A stretch of 53,094 bases of DNA from NCBI GenBank assembly GCA_934539245.1, contig CAKTCK010000013.1, positions 1-53,094 on the forward strand. The letters run 5' to 3'. Positions 19,084 to 28,379 of this stretch are shown here, piece after piece. Every line of letters starts with the position of its first letter. Positions within the stretch are counted from its first letter, which is position 1. A program made the translations under genes and the position numbers. Origin of the DNA: an uncultured Faecalibacterium sp. (GTDB taxonomy: Bacteria > Bacillota > Clostridia > Oscillospirales > Ruminococcaceae). The notes below the pieces were generated by a model, which worked only from the letters and a program-made list of their open reading frames with translations, was not told the origin of the DNA and ran no database searches.

Positions 19084-19821
19084 TTACTGCTTGACCGGCT
19101 CCAGTTCCAGATAGCACTCGAAAGCCGTTTTGTCTGCATGCTTTGCAATAAAGTACCAGCCATCATCCGAAGGCGTGTAGAACACCTCCACCTGCTGTCC
19201 CATGGGGACTTCACGGTGATAGTTGATGGAGGCAAACTTCACAACGTGATCGCGCATGATCTCCAGCGGCAGCGCGTCACAGACGATATCCAGATAAAAA
19301 GCGTTGTTGATGTGGTAGTGCAGGTCGCACTGGGAGTAGCGCGCCGTAAACAGGCCGGCGCTGGTCAGGCTGTCCCGGCGCTTATGCAGCAAAAGGGGCA
19401 GCTCCTCTTTCACCGTCTCGTTCCAGTATCCCTCTACCGTCCAGCCCGGCTGGCGCAGGATGTGCCCATCCTCAAGGCTGGACATGATCCAGCGGCTGTC
19501 CACCATGGCTACCTCCTGTCCGGCTTCGTCCGTAAGGGTGGTGACGCGCTTGATAGAGCCGCGGAGAGCCTTTTCTGAGCGGGAGCAAAGGGTCAAAGTC
19601 TCGCCACGGCGGGGCACGCGGCTGAACCGCAGCGCCTGCTTGCCCACCAGAAACGCTACGCCGTGATCCTCAAAGAACTTATCGTCCATGCCAAAGTGGC
19701 GGGCGTGCATGGAAGCAATCTGCTCCACATAACGCAGCAGGGCGCTGGCCTTGAGCAGGCTGTGGCAGTCCGCATCGGCATTTTCTACCACAGCGGTACC
19801 TTGATAATAAAACTGTTCCAT
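19084..19821 (-). CDS. acyl-ACP thioesterase (double hot-dog)
   Basis: Releases free fatty acid from acyl carrier protein in the cytoplasm. 245 residues, two tandem hot-dog domains as in bacterial FatA/FatB relatives. The first carries DADCHSLLKASALLRYVEQI; the second has the catalytic-like SQCDLHYHINNAFYLDIV, where Asp, Asn and His replace the plant Asn-His-Cys arrangement. Start ATG 19821 follows GGAGGG. First gene of a run with the chromate transporters. An acyl-CoA thioesterase cannot be excluded from sequence alone. Confidence 0.87.
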   Translation of the reverse strand: MEQFYYQGTAVVENADADCHSLLKASALLRYVEQIASMHARHFGMDDKFFEDHGVAFLVGKQALRFSRVPRRGETLTLCSRSEKALRGSIKRVTTLTDEAGQEVAMVDSRWIMSSLEDGHILRQPGWTVEGYWNETVKEELPLLLHKRRDSLTSAGLFTARYSQCDLHYHINNAFYLDIVCDALPLEIMRDHVVKFASINYHREVPMGQQVEVFYTPSDDGWYFIAKHADKTAFECYLELEPVKQ

Positions 19822-19840
19822 AGTTTTTCCCTCCTATCGG

Positions 19841-19877
19841 AAAAAGGCCGCCGCACCACGTCCGGAACGGCAGCCTT
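19841..19877 (-). terminator. intrinsic terminator after the polyamine transporter operon
   Basis: Minus strand AAGGCTGCCG pairs with CGGCGGCCTT, followed by TTTTTC. It ends the potABCD transcript before the thioesterase gene. Confidence 0.8.
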
Positions 19878-19888
19878 GGTTGAAACGA

Positions 19889-21124
19889 TCAATACTGATT
19901 GCGGGTCTTTCTGCGCACCTTGCGCCAGATATTAAAGCAGGCCAGCGCCAGCATGGCCAGCAGCAGCAGTAAAAACAGATAGCTGCCGCCGCCTTCATCG
20001 TAGCTCTTCATCTCGCTCCACTTCAGATCCAGCTCGCTGTTCACCTCATCGCTCAGGGCGGTGAACACCTTCTCGCGGGCGGCGTCCTCCTCAGACGGAT
20101 AGGCGATCTCGCTGGTTTTCAGATCCTCGTCCAGTACCTCCCATACATCGTGCATGGGGGTGGTGTAGCCGATATACTCGCTGTTGGCCTTGCCAATGTC
20201 GGTCTCGCACATGAAGTTGATGAACATCTCGGCGGCTTCCTTGTGCTCGCTGGCGGCGGGCACAGCCATGCAGTCCACCGAAAGCACACTGCCCTCCTCC
20301 GGGAACACCCAAGCCAAGTCCGGGTTATCATCGATCATGGTAATGGCATCGCCGGAGTAGTACACGCCGATGGCAGCCTCGCCGCCGATCATCTTATCAA
20401 AGATCTCGTCCATGACGTAGGCCTGCACCAGCGGCTTCTGCGCCTTGAGTTCCTCTACCACCTCGTCCACCTCTTCCGGGGTGGCAGGGTTGATGCTGTG
20501 GCCGCTCTTGAACGCAGCGATAGCGTAGGCATCGCGGCTGTTGTTGAACATCAGGATGTTGCCCGCATACTGTTCGTCCCACAGGTCTGCCCAGCAGGTG
20601 GGGGCTTCGTCTACCATGGTAGTGTTGTAGATGATACCGGTGGTGCACAGCATATAGGGCACAGTGTAGGCGTTCTGCGGGTCATAGTCCGGGTTGCGGT
20701 AGCCTGCATCGATCTTTTGGAAATTGGGGATATTGTCGTAGTCAAGGGGTGCAAGCATCCCTTCGTTGATCATCTTTGCCACCATGTAGTCGGAGGGGAT
20801 GATCACATCGTAGTTGGCTGCGCCGGACTTGAGTTTGGCGTACAGGGACTCGTTGGAGTCGAAGGTAGTGTAGTTCACCTTGATGCCGGTCAGTTTTTCA
20901 AAGGCGGCCACCACGTCCACACTGTCATCCGAGCCGTTGGAGATGTACTCGCCCCAGTTGTAGACGTTCAGGGTGACGTTCTGTCCCTTGAAGCGGGTCC
21001 AGTCGTAATCGTCCGACACCGAGACGTCCTCGGTCACCTCAATGGTGCCGGCGGCAAACACCGGCAGTGCGGCGCACAGCGCCACAGCCAACGTCAGCAG
21101 CAATGCAGCAGTGCGTTTCATCAT
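19889..21124 (-). CDS. potD: polyamine ABC transporter substrate-binding protein with C-terminal membrane anchor
   Basis: Extracytoplasmic receptor for spermidine/putrescine. 411 residues. A signal peptide (about residues 1-25, ending FAAG) has no lipobox cysteine. The binding fold is typical: NVYNWGEYI near the start, YDVIIPSDYMVAKM, PYMLCTTGIIYN and the YYSGDAITMI and VDCMAVP segments. Instead of a lipid anchor, the C-terminus carries a hydrophobic helix (SYLFLLLLLAMLALACFNIW) and a basic tail, so the receptor is probably held by a C-terminal membrane segment. Start overlaps the potC stop (ATGA), with GAGGAGG just before. Last gene of a complete operon. Confidence 0.94.
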   Translation of the reverse strand: MMKRTAALLLTLAVALCAALPVFAAGTIEVTEDVSVSDDYDWTRFKGQNVTLNVYNWGEYISNGSDDSVDVVAAFEKLTGIKVNYTTFDSNESLYAKLKSGAANYDVIIPSDYMVAKMINEGMLAPLDYDNIPNFQKIDAGYRNPDYDPQNAYTVPYMLCTTGIIYNTTMVDEAPTCWADLWDEQYAGNILMFNNSRDAYAIAAFKSGHSINPATPEEVDEVVEELKAQKPLVQAYVMDEIFDKMIGGEAAIGVYYSGDAITMIDDNPDLAWVFPEEGSVLSVDCMAVPAASEHKEAAEMFINFMCETDIGKANSEYIGYTTPMHDVWEVLDEDLKTSEIAYPSEEDAAREKVFTALSDEVNSELDLKWSEMKSYDEGGGSYLFLLLLLAMLALACFNIWRKVRRKTRNQY

Positions 21125-21966
21125 GCACCCTCCTCTCGCAGCGTTTTCTGATTCTTGCGGTAGCTGCGGCTCTCCATGGCATTGGACACCAGAATGACGC
21201 TGAGGATGACCACGAACATGATGGTGGACAAGGCGTAGATCTCCGGGCTGACCTTTTTACGTGTCATGGAGTAGATGGCAATGGGCAGGGTCTCCACCGT
21301 ACCGCAGTTGAAGTAGGAGATCATGAAATCGTCAATGGAATAGGTCAGGCAGATGAGGAAGGCCGACAGGATGGCGGGGCTGATCTCCGGCAGAATGACC
21401 TTGAAGAAGGCCTGCCGGGGATCACAGCCCAGATCCAGCGCTGCCTCGTACAGCTTGATGTCCAGCTGCTTGAGCTTAGGGCTTACGTTAAAGATAACGT
21501 AGGGCACGTTGAACGCGATATGCGCAATGAGCAGCGTGGGCAGACCCATGATGTTATCCGGCAGCCATGCAGATTGCGCGGCAAAGCGCTGGTAGGCCAC
21601 GAACAGCAGCATCAGGGAAATGCCGGTGATGATCTCCGGGTTGACCACCGGGATATAGGTGATGTTGGTCACCAGCAGGCGGCTTTTGCGGCTCATGGAG
21701 GCAATGCCAAGGCTGGCTGCCGTGCCCAGCACCGTGGCAATAATGGCAGACAGAATGGCTACCTCAACGGACACCCATAGCGCATGGAGGATGGACGCAT
21801 TCGTGAACAGGCTGCGGTACCACTTGAGGGTGAAGCCGGTAAACAGCGAATAGCCCTTGCTCTGGTTGAAGCTGAACACGATCATGTAGGCAATGGGCAG
21901 ATACATGAAGCAGAAGAACAGGATGATATAGACCCGCTGCATCAGGCGCAGATGTTTTGTTTTCAT
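21121..21966 (-). CDS. potC: polyamine ABC transporter permease PotC
   Basis: One of two membrane subunits of the importer; 281 residues, six predicted helices. The EAA loop that docks on the ATPase is visible as EAALDLGCDPRQAFFKVILP. FNQSKGYSLFTGFTLKWY is typical of PotC. Overlaps potB at its start and potD at its end by single ATGA junctions, so stoichiometry is probably set by translational coupling. Confidence 0.95.
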   Translation of the reverse strand: MKTKHLRLMQRVYIILFFCFMYLPIAYMIVFSFNQSKGYSLFTGFTLKWYRSLFTNASILHALWVSVEVAILSAIIATVLGTAASLGIASMSRKSRLLVTNITYIPVVNPEIITGISLMLLFVAYQRFAAQSAWLPDNIMGLPTLLIAHIAFNVPYVIFNVSPKLKQLDIKLYEAALDLGCDPRQAFFKVILPEISPAILSAFLICLTYSIDDFMISYFNCGTVETLPIAIYSMTRKKVSPEIYALSTIMFVVILSVILVSNAMESRSYRKNQKTLREEGA

Positions 21967-22781
21967 CAGGATACGCCCTCCATTTCATCCTCGTCAAAGC
22001 TGGATGTAAAGCTCATGCACAGCAGCACGATGATCATCAGCACCAGGCTCATGGCAGAGCCGACGTTCAGGTTGTAGCTGTTGCCCAAAAACTGCATCTC
22101 GATCAGGTCGCCGATCAGCAGGTTGGAGCCACCGCCCAGCATACGGCTGATGACAAAGGTAGACACCGCCGGCACAAACACCATGGTGATGCCGGTGCTG
22201 ATGCCCGGCACGCTCATGGGGATGAGCACCCGCACAAGGGTCTTGGTGGTGTTGGCACCAAGATCCTGCGCAGCCTCCACAAGGCTCTGGTCGATCTTGG
22301 TCATGCTGGTGTACAGCGGCAGGATCATGTAGGGCACATAGTTATACACCATGCCCAGCACCACCGCGCCGGAGGTGTTGAGCATGGTATAGGGGCCAAG
22401 ACCGATAAAGCCCAGCAGGGTGTTCACCGGGCCGTTGACGCTGAGCAGACCCATCCATGCGTAGGTGCGCAGCAGAAAGTTCATCCACATGGGCAGCATA
22501 ACCAGCATGAGCATGATGTGCTGCTTGTTCACCCGCAGGCGGGACAGGAAATAGCCCACTGGAAAGGCGATGATAAGGCAGATGACCGTAGCAATCAGCG
22601 CCAGCAGCAGGCTGCGGGCAAACACCGAGCCGTAGCCACTGATGGAGGTGAGGTTATTCAGGGTAAAGTTGCCCTCGGCGTCGGTCATGGCGTAGTACAC
22701 CACAATGAACAAGGGCACAACGGTAAACAGCACCATCCATACAAAGTACGGATAGGCCAGCTTTTTATCATAGATCTTCAT
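21966..22781 (-). CDS. potB: polyamine ABC transporter permease PotB
   Basis: Second membrane subunit, 271 residues, six helices. The EAA loop reads EAAQDLGANTTKTLVRVLIP; the N-terminus (PYFVWMVLFTVVPLFIVVYY) and LLIGDLIEMQFLG near the end match PotB. Six bases separate it from potA upstream; it overlaps potC downstream. Confidence 0.95.
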   Translation of the reverse strand: MKIYDKKLAYPYFVWMVLFTVVPLFIVVYYAMTDAEGNFTLNNLTSISGYGSVFARSLLLALIATVICLIIAFPVGYFLSRLRVNKQHIMLMLVMLPMWMNFLLRTYAWMGLLSVNGPVNTLLGFIGLGPYTMLNTSGAVVLGMVYNYVPYMILPLYTSMTKIDQSLVEAAQDLGANTTKTLVRVLIPMSVPGISTGITMVFVPAVSTFVISRMLGGGSNLLIGDLIEMQFLGNSYNLNVGSAMSLVLMIIVLLCMSFTSSFDEDEMEGVS

Positions 22782-22787
22782 GGCACA

Positions 22788-23834
22788 TCACCCCTCGCTC
22801 CGCGCCATGATATGGATCTCGTTGGGGCCGATGCGCATACCGATGGTCTCGCCGGGGGTGCAGGCACGGGTGGAGTGGATCAGCCACTCGCGGCCTTCGC
22901 ACTCAACGTGCATCTCAAAGTGCACGCCCTTGAAGATGACGTCGTTCACCACGCCCACAAGCTGGCCCTCCACGGGGGATACCACCTCGATATCCTCCGG
23001 GCGCACCACCACCTGCACGCTCTGTTCCCGGGCAAAGCCGCGGTCCACGCAGGGGAAGTCCACACCGGAGAAGGACACCAGAAAGTCCTTGTGCATCACG
23101 CCGTCCACGATGTTGGAATCGCCGATAAAGTCTGCCACAAAGGCGTTTTTCGGCTCATTATAGATATCCTCCGGGGTGCCGATCTGCTGCACCTTGCCGC
23201 CATTCATGACCACGACGGTATCGGACATGGTAAGCGCTTCCTCCTGATCGTGGGTGACGTAGATAAAGGTGATATTCATTTCGCGCTGCAGCCGCTTGAG
23301 TTCCAGCTGCATCTCCTTGCGCAGCTTCAGGTCCAGTGCACCCAGCGGCTCGTCCAGCAGCAAAATCTCCGGCTCGTTGACCAGACTGCGGGCAATGGCC
23401 ACGCGCTGCTGCTGACCGCCGGACATCTGGCTGATGCTGCGGCGCTCGAAGCCCTTCAAGCCCACGACCTCCAGCATATCGCGCACCTTGCGGCGGATGG
23501 TGTCCTCGTCCAGCTTTTTGAGCCGCAGACCAAAGGCCACATTCTCGAACACGTTCAGGTGCGGGAACAGCGCGTATTTCTGGAACACGGTATTCACCGG
23601 GCGCTTGTAGGGCGGCACACCAGTAATGTCCTCCCCTTTCAGCAGCACCTTGCCGGCATTCGGCTCCAGAAAGCCTGCGATCAGGCGCAGGGTGGTGGTT
23701 TTGCCGCAGCCGGAGGAACCGAGCAGCGTCACGAACTCCTTGTCATGGATATCCAGATTCAGCCCATCCAGAATGCGCTGTCCATCAAATTCCACTACGA
23801 TATCCCGCAGTGAAACGACCACCGAGTTGTCCAT
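22788..23834 (-). CDS. potA: polyamine ABC transporter ATP-binding protein PotA
   Basis: Energises the importer. 348 residues. Walker A GSSGCGKTT near residue 40, Q-loop VFQKYALFPH, ABC signature MSGGQQQRVAIARSL, Walker B ILLLDEPLGALD and switch H in THDQEEAL are all present. The C-terminal ~110 residues form the TOBE regulatory domain (VVRPEDIEV). ATG 23834 is preferred; GGAGG lies about 12 bases before it, slightly far. First gene of potABCD. A terminator-like hairpin lies in its leader at 23867-23898. Confidence 0.96.
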   Translation of the reverse strand: MDNSVVVSLRDIVVEFDGQRILDGLNLDIHDKEFVTLLGSSGCGKTTTLRLIAGFLEPNAGKVLLKGEDITGVPPYKRPVNTVFQKYALFPHLNVFENVAFGLRLKKLDEDTIRRKVRDMLEVVGLKGFERRSISQMSGGQQQRVAIARSLVNEPEILLLDEPLGALDLKLRKEMQLELKRLQREMNITFIYVTHDQEEALTMSDTVVVMNGGKVQQIGTPEDIYNEPKNAFVADFIGDSNIVDGVMHKDFLVSFSGVDFPCVDRGFAREQSVQVVVRPEDIEVVSPVEGQLVGVVNDVIFKGVHFEMHVECEGREWLIHSTRACTPGETIGMRIGPNEIHIMARSEG

Positions 23835-23866
23835 TTTATATGTTATCCTCCTTGTTCTCAGATACG

Positions 23867-23898
23867 AAAAAAGACAGGAAACCTGCCCCATCTTTTTT
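23867..23898 (-). promoter_or_regulatory. terminator-like hairpin in the potA leader
   Basis: Minus strand AAAAAAGA..CAGG TTT CCTG TCTTTTTT folds as a hairpin followed by T, about 35-65 bases before potA. It may attenuate the operon, but no ligand-binding structure was recognised upstream of it. Confidence 0.4.
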
Positions 23899-24084
23899 GC
23901 GTATAAGGGGTGCTCCGCCCCGCGCAGCAGCATGATTTTGCGCGGCGAGCTTACCCTACCACGGTTTATAATAAACAATCACAGTCGGATTGTCAATCAC
24001 TCTGCCGATGTTTGCCGAAACTTTATAAAAAGATGCAAAAAAATATACGCTGCACCTTGGTTTCGGCACAGCGTACAAAAGGAA

Positions 24085-25077
24085 TCATTCCTGCGTTTTC
24101 AGGTCATTTTCCGTCAGCAGAAGCGCCTGCACAGTGCTTGCATCCACTGTGTATACCGAAGGTTCCCCTTCCACTTGCAGATACCACCCGTCCGTACCGC
24201 AGGCGTAGGCCAGCTGCACGGTGGAGCCATCCTCGCTGGTGACTGCGGCGGTAAATACCGGTGCATCAAAACCGCAGGCGGCAAGGTCTGCATCCGTAGT
24301 CTGAGCGGTGGCATAGGTGCACAAGGCAGACAACAGGCTCTGCACCTTGTCCTGTGCAAGGCTGGCAGTGGGGTCAGAGGCCAGCCGCCACACCGTCTCG
24401 TAGGCAGTGGAAGAGGCACTGTCCGCGTCCGTGCTGTCGGCGCTTTCTGACGGCTCGCTGACAGCATTCAGGGTGACGGAACTGCCGTCGGCCAGCGTAT
24501 AGGCTACCTGTGTAATGGCCGAAGCCGTAAGCCCGGTGGGGCAGAAGCTGCCGAAGAGCCCGGCTTTATCCAGCTGGAAGCAGGCGGCTTTGTTGCCGCT
24601 GACGGTGTAGATGGCATCGTCCCCGGCTTTTTGCACATAGAGATCCCCGGTGACCGGGTTCTCTGCCCCGAAGGTCAAGGTGGTGCTCTGCCCTGCCGCC
24701 GTAACCGTGACGGTGAGCTGCGAGGCATCCAGACCGTAGTCCTCCCCTGCCTGCGGTGTCAGGCTGCGCTTGGCGTTCAGTGCCATCAGGGCGGTGCGCA
24801 TGGTGTTGCAGGCGCTCTCGTCCAGATGATAGGCGGGGTCCTGTGCCAACTGCCAGCTGCCGCCGGAATATTGCAGGGTGTAAGTCTCGCCGTTATAGGT
24901 GTACTCGATCTGCTCCAAGTCCTCGGCGGCAAAGCTGGAAAGCGGAATGCTGCCCTCGGCGGCGGCGCTTGCGGCCTGCTCAGCTTTTGCGTTGCTGCAC
25001 GTCACCGCCCACAGCGCCGCGCCCAGCAGCACTGCCGCTGCCAGCAGCGCCAGCAGGGCATGCTGTTTTGTTTTCAT
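24085..25077 (-). CDS. DUF4340 domain protein
   Basis: 330 residues. One N-terminal membrane helix (ALLALLAAAVLLGAALWAV) is followed by an extracytoplasmic domain with DUF4340 repeats (YTLQYSGGSWQLAQDPAYHL, then DYGLDASQLTVTV and FGAENPVTGDLYVQ). DUF4340 proteins occur with GldG and ABC-2 transporters, exactly as here, where it is the last gene of the four-gene run. It may be the external partner of the exporter; function is not established. Confidence 0.85.
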   Translation of the reverse strand: MKTKQHALLALLAAAVLLGAALWAVTCSNAKAEQAASAAAEGSIPLSSFAAEDLEQIEYTYNGETYTLQYSGGSWQLAQDPAYHLDESACNTMRTALMALNAKRSLTPQAGEDYGLDASQLTVTVTAAGQSTTLTFGAENPVTGDLYVQKAGDDAIYTVSGNKAACFQLDKAGLFGSFCPTGLTASAITQVAYTLADGSSVTLNAVSEPSESADSTDADSASSTAYETVWRLASDPTASLAQDKVQSLLSALCTYATAQTTDADLAACGFDAPVFTAAVTSEDGSTVQLAYACGTDGWYLQVEGEPSVYTVDASTVQALLLTENDLKTQE

Positions 25078-25087
25078 GGCAGTCTCC

Positions 25088-26521
25088 TTATCTGCGGCGG
25101 CGCAGCAGCACCACCACTGCCCCGGCGATGAGCACCGCCGCCGGGAGCACGAACACGAAGGTCAGCCCCAGTGCTGCGGCGGTGGAGCCCGCCACCGTGA
25201 TGGGCTCAGCTTCCAGCGCCTTGGTGTCCACAAGGACATCCTGCCCTACCAGCGAGGCAGCGCAGCCCTGCAGGAAGGTCAGGTTGCCGGGCATGGACTG
25301 ATAAAGCTGTTCGTTATCCATGTTGGGACAGCCGATCCAAAGGACTTCGGCGCCGGTATCCTCGTTCCGCGCCCAGACAGCCAGTGCAAAGGGGCCGTCT
25401 GCGTCTCCATCCTCCCGCTCCATGGTGGTAAGGTCGTTGATATCGGCCTTGGCATAGGCAGAGGCGGAACTGTTCAGCAGCGGCTCTGCAGTGACATCCT
25501 CGGTCTCTGTGACCGTGATGCCCTGCGCCACCGACAGCATGACATGGGTATTGGTGTTCACGCCGTTCAGCGCGGTGCTCTCGGTGGGCGTGCCGTAGTC
25601 CGGCAGCAGCGACCATGCAGAGTTATACAGTGCCTTGCTGCTGTCGCCCTCCACCACCATGCCCTCTGCGCGGGCAAGGCCGAACTGCGCCAGCACGGCA
25701 TCCAACTGCGGGGTCTGGGCGTAGACGCTGCTGGTCAGCAGCAGCTTGCCGCCCGCCGCCAGATACTCCTGCAGCTGGCTGATCTCATCCACAAGGCCGT
25801 CCCCTGCGGTAAAATCGCTGGTGGGTGCGTTGATAATAAGCAGGTCGCAGTCCTCCGGGATGGTGCTTGTGAGCAGATCCAGCGGCTGGGCGTCGATATT
25901 CTGGGCGTCCAGTGCATCGGTCAGGGAGTCGGTCAGGGTCTGCTCGCCGTGGTTGGTGGTATAGTAGGCGTGGCTCTGTCCGGCTGCGGTAAGCTTATAA
26001 ATGGCAGAGGTGATCTGCTTTTCGCCGCCGAAGGTCACGCTGGCAGAGCCGGTGGTGTAGTAGTCGGTGTAGTCGTACTCGTACAGGTCGGCGGCATCCA
26101 GCACGGTGCTGTTCTCCCCGCAGGTGACGATCAGACTGCCGGAGGAAACATTCTCCGCGCCGTACTTTGCGGCAAAGGTGGGGTACAGGGTGGGGTCTTT
26201 CTGCTCCCAGCTCAGGTGCCCGCTCTCGGCGGCGTAGTGATCCAGCAGCTTTGTGATGATGGCATCCTCGCTGCCAGTCTCGCAGAGGTAATAGATGTGC
26301 ACATCCTTTTCCAGCCCCTCCACCAGCGCTTTGGTGCTGTCGCTCAGGGTGTACATTTTGGCCTCGGAGAGGTCAAACTCGGTATATTTTGCAGGGATTG
26401 CCCGCACCAGCAGGTTGAGCAGCACCGCCAGCACCAGCACTGCCGCCAGCATGGCGGTGGACAGCAGTCCGCTGCGGAACACCCTGCCTTTCTGAGAGGA
26501 TGCGTTCTTGTTCCATTTCAT
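25088..26521 (-). CDS. GldG-like ABC transporter accessory protein
   Basis: 477 residues with a membrane helix near each end (LLSTAMLAAVLVLAVLLNLL and AAALGLTFVFVLPAAVLIAG). The large external part is the ABC-type uncharacterised domain seen in GldG: FDLSEAKMYTLSDSTKALVE, VHIYYLCETGSEDAI and the late DLLIINAPTSDF with LQEYLAAGGKLLLTSS. In Bacteroidota GldG joins GldA and GldF in gliding; in non-gliding Clostridia the same set is an exporter of unknown cargo. Ends ten bases before the DUF4340 gene. Confidence 0.87.
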   Translation of the reverse strand: MKWNKNASSQKGRVFRSGLLSTAMLAAVLVLAVLLNLLVRAIPAKYTEFDLSEAKMYTLSDSTKALVEGLEKDVHIYYLCETGSEDAIITKLLDHYAAESGHLSWEQKDPTLYPTFAAKYGAENVSSGSLIVTCGENSTVLDAADLYEYDYTDYYTTGSASVTFGGEKQITSAIYKLTAAGQSHAYYTTNHGEQTLTDSLTDALDAQNIDAQPLDLLTSTIPEDCDLLIINAPTSDFTAGDGLVDEISQLQEYLAAGGKLLLTSSVYAQTPQLDAVLAQFGLARAEGMVVEGDSSKALYNSAWSLLPDYGTPTESTALNGVNTNTHVMLSVAQGITVTETEDVTAEPLLNSSASAYAKADINDLTTMEREDGDADGPFALAVWARNEDTGAEVLWIGCPNMDNEQLYQSMPGNLTFLQGCAASLVGQDVLVDTKALEAEPITVAGSTAAALGLTFVFVLPAAVLIAGAVVVLLRRRR

Positions 26522-26536
26522 CGTTGTGGCCTCCTC

Positions 26537-27409
26537 TCAGTTCCAGCGGCGCTTTTCCAGCCCCTGCGCGGTGAAAAACAGGAACACTGCCACCACGGTC
26601 AGGTAGTAGACCAGCGTAGGGATGGAAAAGCTGCTGTTGACAAATTCTTCAAAGGGGGTAAACAGACACAGGGCGCTGAGCACTGCGCTGAAAGCCTCGG
26701 TCAGCCAGCTGCTCTTGAGCAGAAACAGCGCCGTAAGCGCCACGCAGCACCCCGCAAAGGAAAGACAGCCCAGCGTAAAGCTTTTGCTGCGCAGCCCCGC
26801 CACCACACTGAGCACAGCGGCAATGGCAGTGAACAGTGCCAACGCCACCGCACTGCCGGCGGTGAACATGGTGCGCAGGCTGGGCATCATATAGGCCAGC
26901 AGCAGCGCCGCCACACCAGACACGGCTGCGATGATCTGATTTTCGGTCAGGCTGGAAAGAAACACCCCGATGGCAATGGCGGCGCAGCCCATGAGGTAAT
27001 AGCACAGCAGCGCAGAGAAATTGGCCAGCGTGCTGGTGCCGGTAGCGCCCAGCACCTTCAGCACAAGGATCATGCCCGCATCCACAAGGCAGGGCAGCGC
27101 AAAAATGACGCACAGGGCAAAATATTTGCCCAGCACGATGTCGCTCACCGACACCGGGCTTGTGAGCAGCAGCTGGTCGGTGCGGCTGTGGCGTTCCTCG
27201 GCAAAGGAGCGCATAGTGAGCACCGGGATGTAGAGCAGCAGCACAAAAATGGTGCGGTACAGCGTATAGTAGCCAAAATCCGGCAGGCCGTAGCCCAGAT
27301 TCAGCGCCACAAAGTAGATGGCCGTCGCCGCCAGCATAAAGGCGGTAAGCACCGCACCGATCATGCCGTGAAAGCAGCTGCGGAGTTCTCGTTTAAAGAT
27401 GGCCAGCAT
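26537..27409 (-). CDS. ABC-2 type permease (GldF-like)
   Basis: 290 residues with six predicted helices. The N-terminus MLAIFKRELRSCFHGMIGAV and the segment RSFAEERHSRTDQLLLTSPV are hallmarks of the GldF/ABC-2 permeases. Follows the ATPase gene with one base between stop and start; together they form the transporter core. Substrate unknown. Confidence 0.9.
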   Translation of the reverse strand: MLAIFKRELRSCFHGMIGAVLTAFMLAATAIYFVALNLGYGLPDFGYYTLYRTIFVLLLYIPVLTMRSFAEERHSRTDQLLLTSPVSVSDIVLGKYFALCVIFALPCLVDAGMILVLKVLGATGTSTLANFSALLCYYLMGCAAIAIGVFLSSLTENQIIAAVSGVAALLLAYMMPSLRTMFTAGSAVALALFTAIAAVLSVVAGLRSKSFTLGCLSFAGCCVALTALFLLKSSWLTEAFSAVLSALCLFTPFEEFVNSSFSIPTLVYYLTVVAVFLFFTAQGLEKRRWN

Positions 27410-27410
27410 C

Positions 27411-28379
27411 TCAGTTTTCCTCCCCTTCTGCCGGGGCTTCCTGCTCCGGCGTTTTTTCGGTCAGCGCAAGGAATACCTCCTCAAGGCTGCGGTTCTCAGC
27501 GGCAAGCGCCAGCACGGTGCAGCCGGCCTCGGTCAGTGCCCGGGACACGGCAGCACGGCGGTCGGCGGCGTCCTCGCTCTCGGCGGTAAAAGTGACCTGA
27601 CCATCTGCGGCGCTTTCCAGCTCTACCTTGCAGATGCCCGGCACACTGCGCACCGCAGCCAGTACGGTTTCGGTCTCGCCCTGCGCGGTGGCGCGCAGAC
27701 GGCTGCCCGGGTTCAGGGTCTCACCCAGCTCCTCCGGGCTGCCCACGGCCACCAGACGGCCTTTAGACAGGATGAGCACCTGCTGACACACTGCCTGCAC
27801 CTCACTGAGGATGTGGCTGGACAGAATGACCGTGTGTGCCTTGCCCAGTTCCCGGATAAGGTTGCGGATCTCGATGACCTGCGCTGGGTCCAGCCCCACG
27901 GTGGGTTCGTCCAGAATGATGAGCTGCGGACTGCCCAGCAGCGCCTGCGCAATGCCCACCCGCTGACGGTAGCCCTTGGACAGGCTGCGGATGACCCGGG
28001 GCAGCACTTCTTCCAGCCCGGTGCGGCGGGCAGCGGCCAGCACCTGCTGCTTGCGCTGCGCACGCTTGACCCCCTTGAGTTCTGCCACAAAGTCCAGATA
28101 CTCCTGCACGGTCATTTCCGGGTAGAGCGGCGGCTGCTCCGGCAGGTAGCCCACACAGGCTTTAGCCTGCTGCGCCTGCTCCGGCAGACGGAACCCGGCC
28201 ACCTTCACCTCGCCCTCAGTGGGGGCCAGATAGCCGGTAAGGATATTCATAATGGTGGATTTCCCCGCGCCGTTGGGCCCCAGCAGGCCGTAGATCTGGC
28301 CGTCCGGCACCGTAAACGAGAGATCCTGCACGGCAGGGCGGCTGCCGTAGGATTTGCTCAGGTGAGAAACTTCGATCAC
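27411..28379 (-). CDS. ABC transporter ATP-binding protein (GldA-like)
   Basis: 322 residues. Walker A GPNGAGKST near residue 38, signature LSKGYRQRVGIAQAL, Walker B LIILDEPTVGLDP and switch His in SSHILSEV. The C-terminal ~100 residues form the extra domain of ABC-2 exporter ATPases. First gene of the exporter operon; the ribosome binding site AAAGGAGA precedes ATG 28379. Confidence 0.92.
   Translation of the reverse strand: MIEVSHLSKSYGSRPAVQDLSFTVPDGQIYGLLGPNGAGKSTIMNILTGYLAPTEGEVKVAGFRLPEQAQQAKACVGYLPEQPPLYPEMTVQEYLDFVAELKGVKRAQRKQQVLAAARRTGLEEVLPRVIRSLSKGYRQRVGIAQALLGSPQLIILDEPTVGLDPAQVIEIRNLIRELGKAHTVILSSHILSEVQAVCQQVLILSKGRLVAVGSPEELGETLNPGSRLRATAQGETETVLAAVRSVPGICKVELESAADGQVTFTAESEDAADRRAAVSRALTEAGCTVLALAAENRSLEEVFLALTEKTPEQEAPAEGEEN

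Noticed and set aside
21957..23813. 618-codon plus-strand frame opposite potB and potA
   Set aside because: Antisense shadow, His-rich with no recognisable domain.
24899..27589. 896-codon plus-strand open frame opposite the Gld-like operon
   Set aside because: GC-rich genes with biased third positions leave the antisense frame open. The minus-strand products are recognised families with ribosome binding sites; the plus frame has neither.
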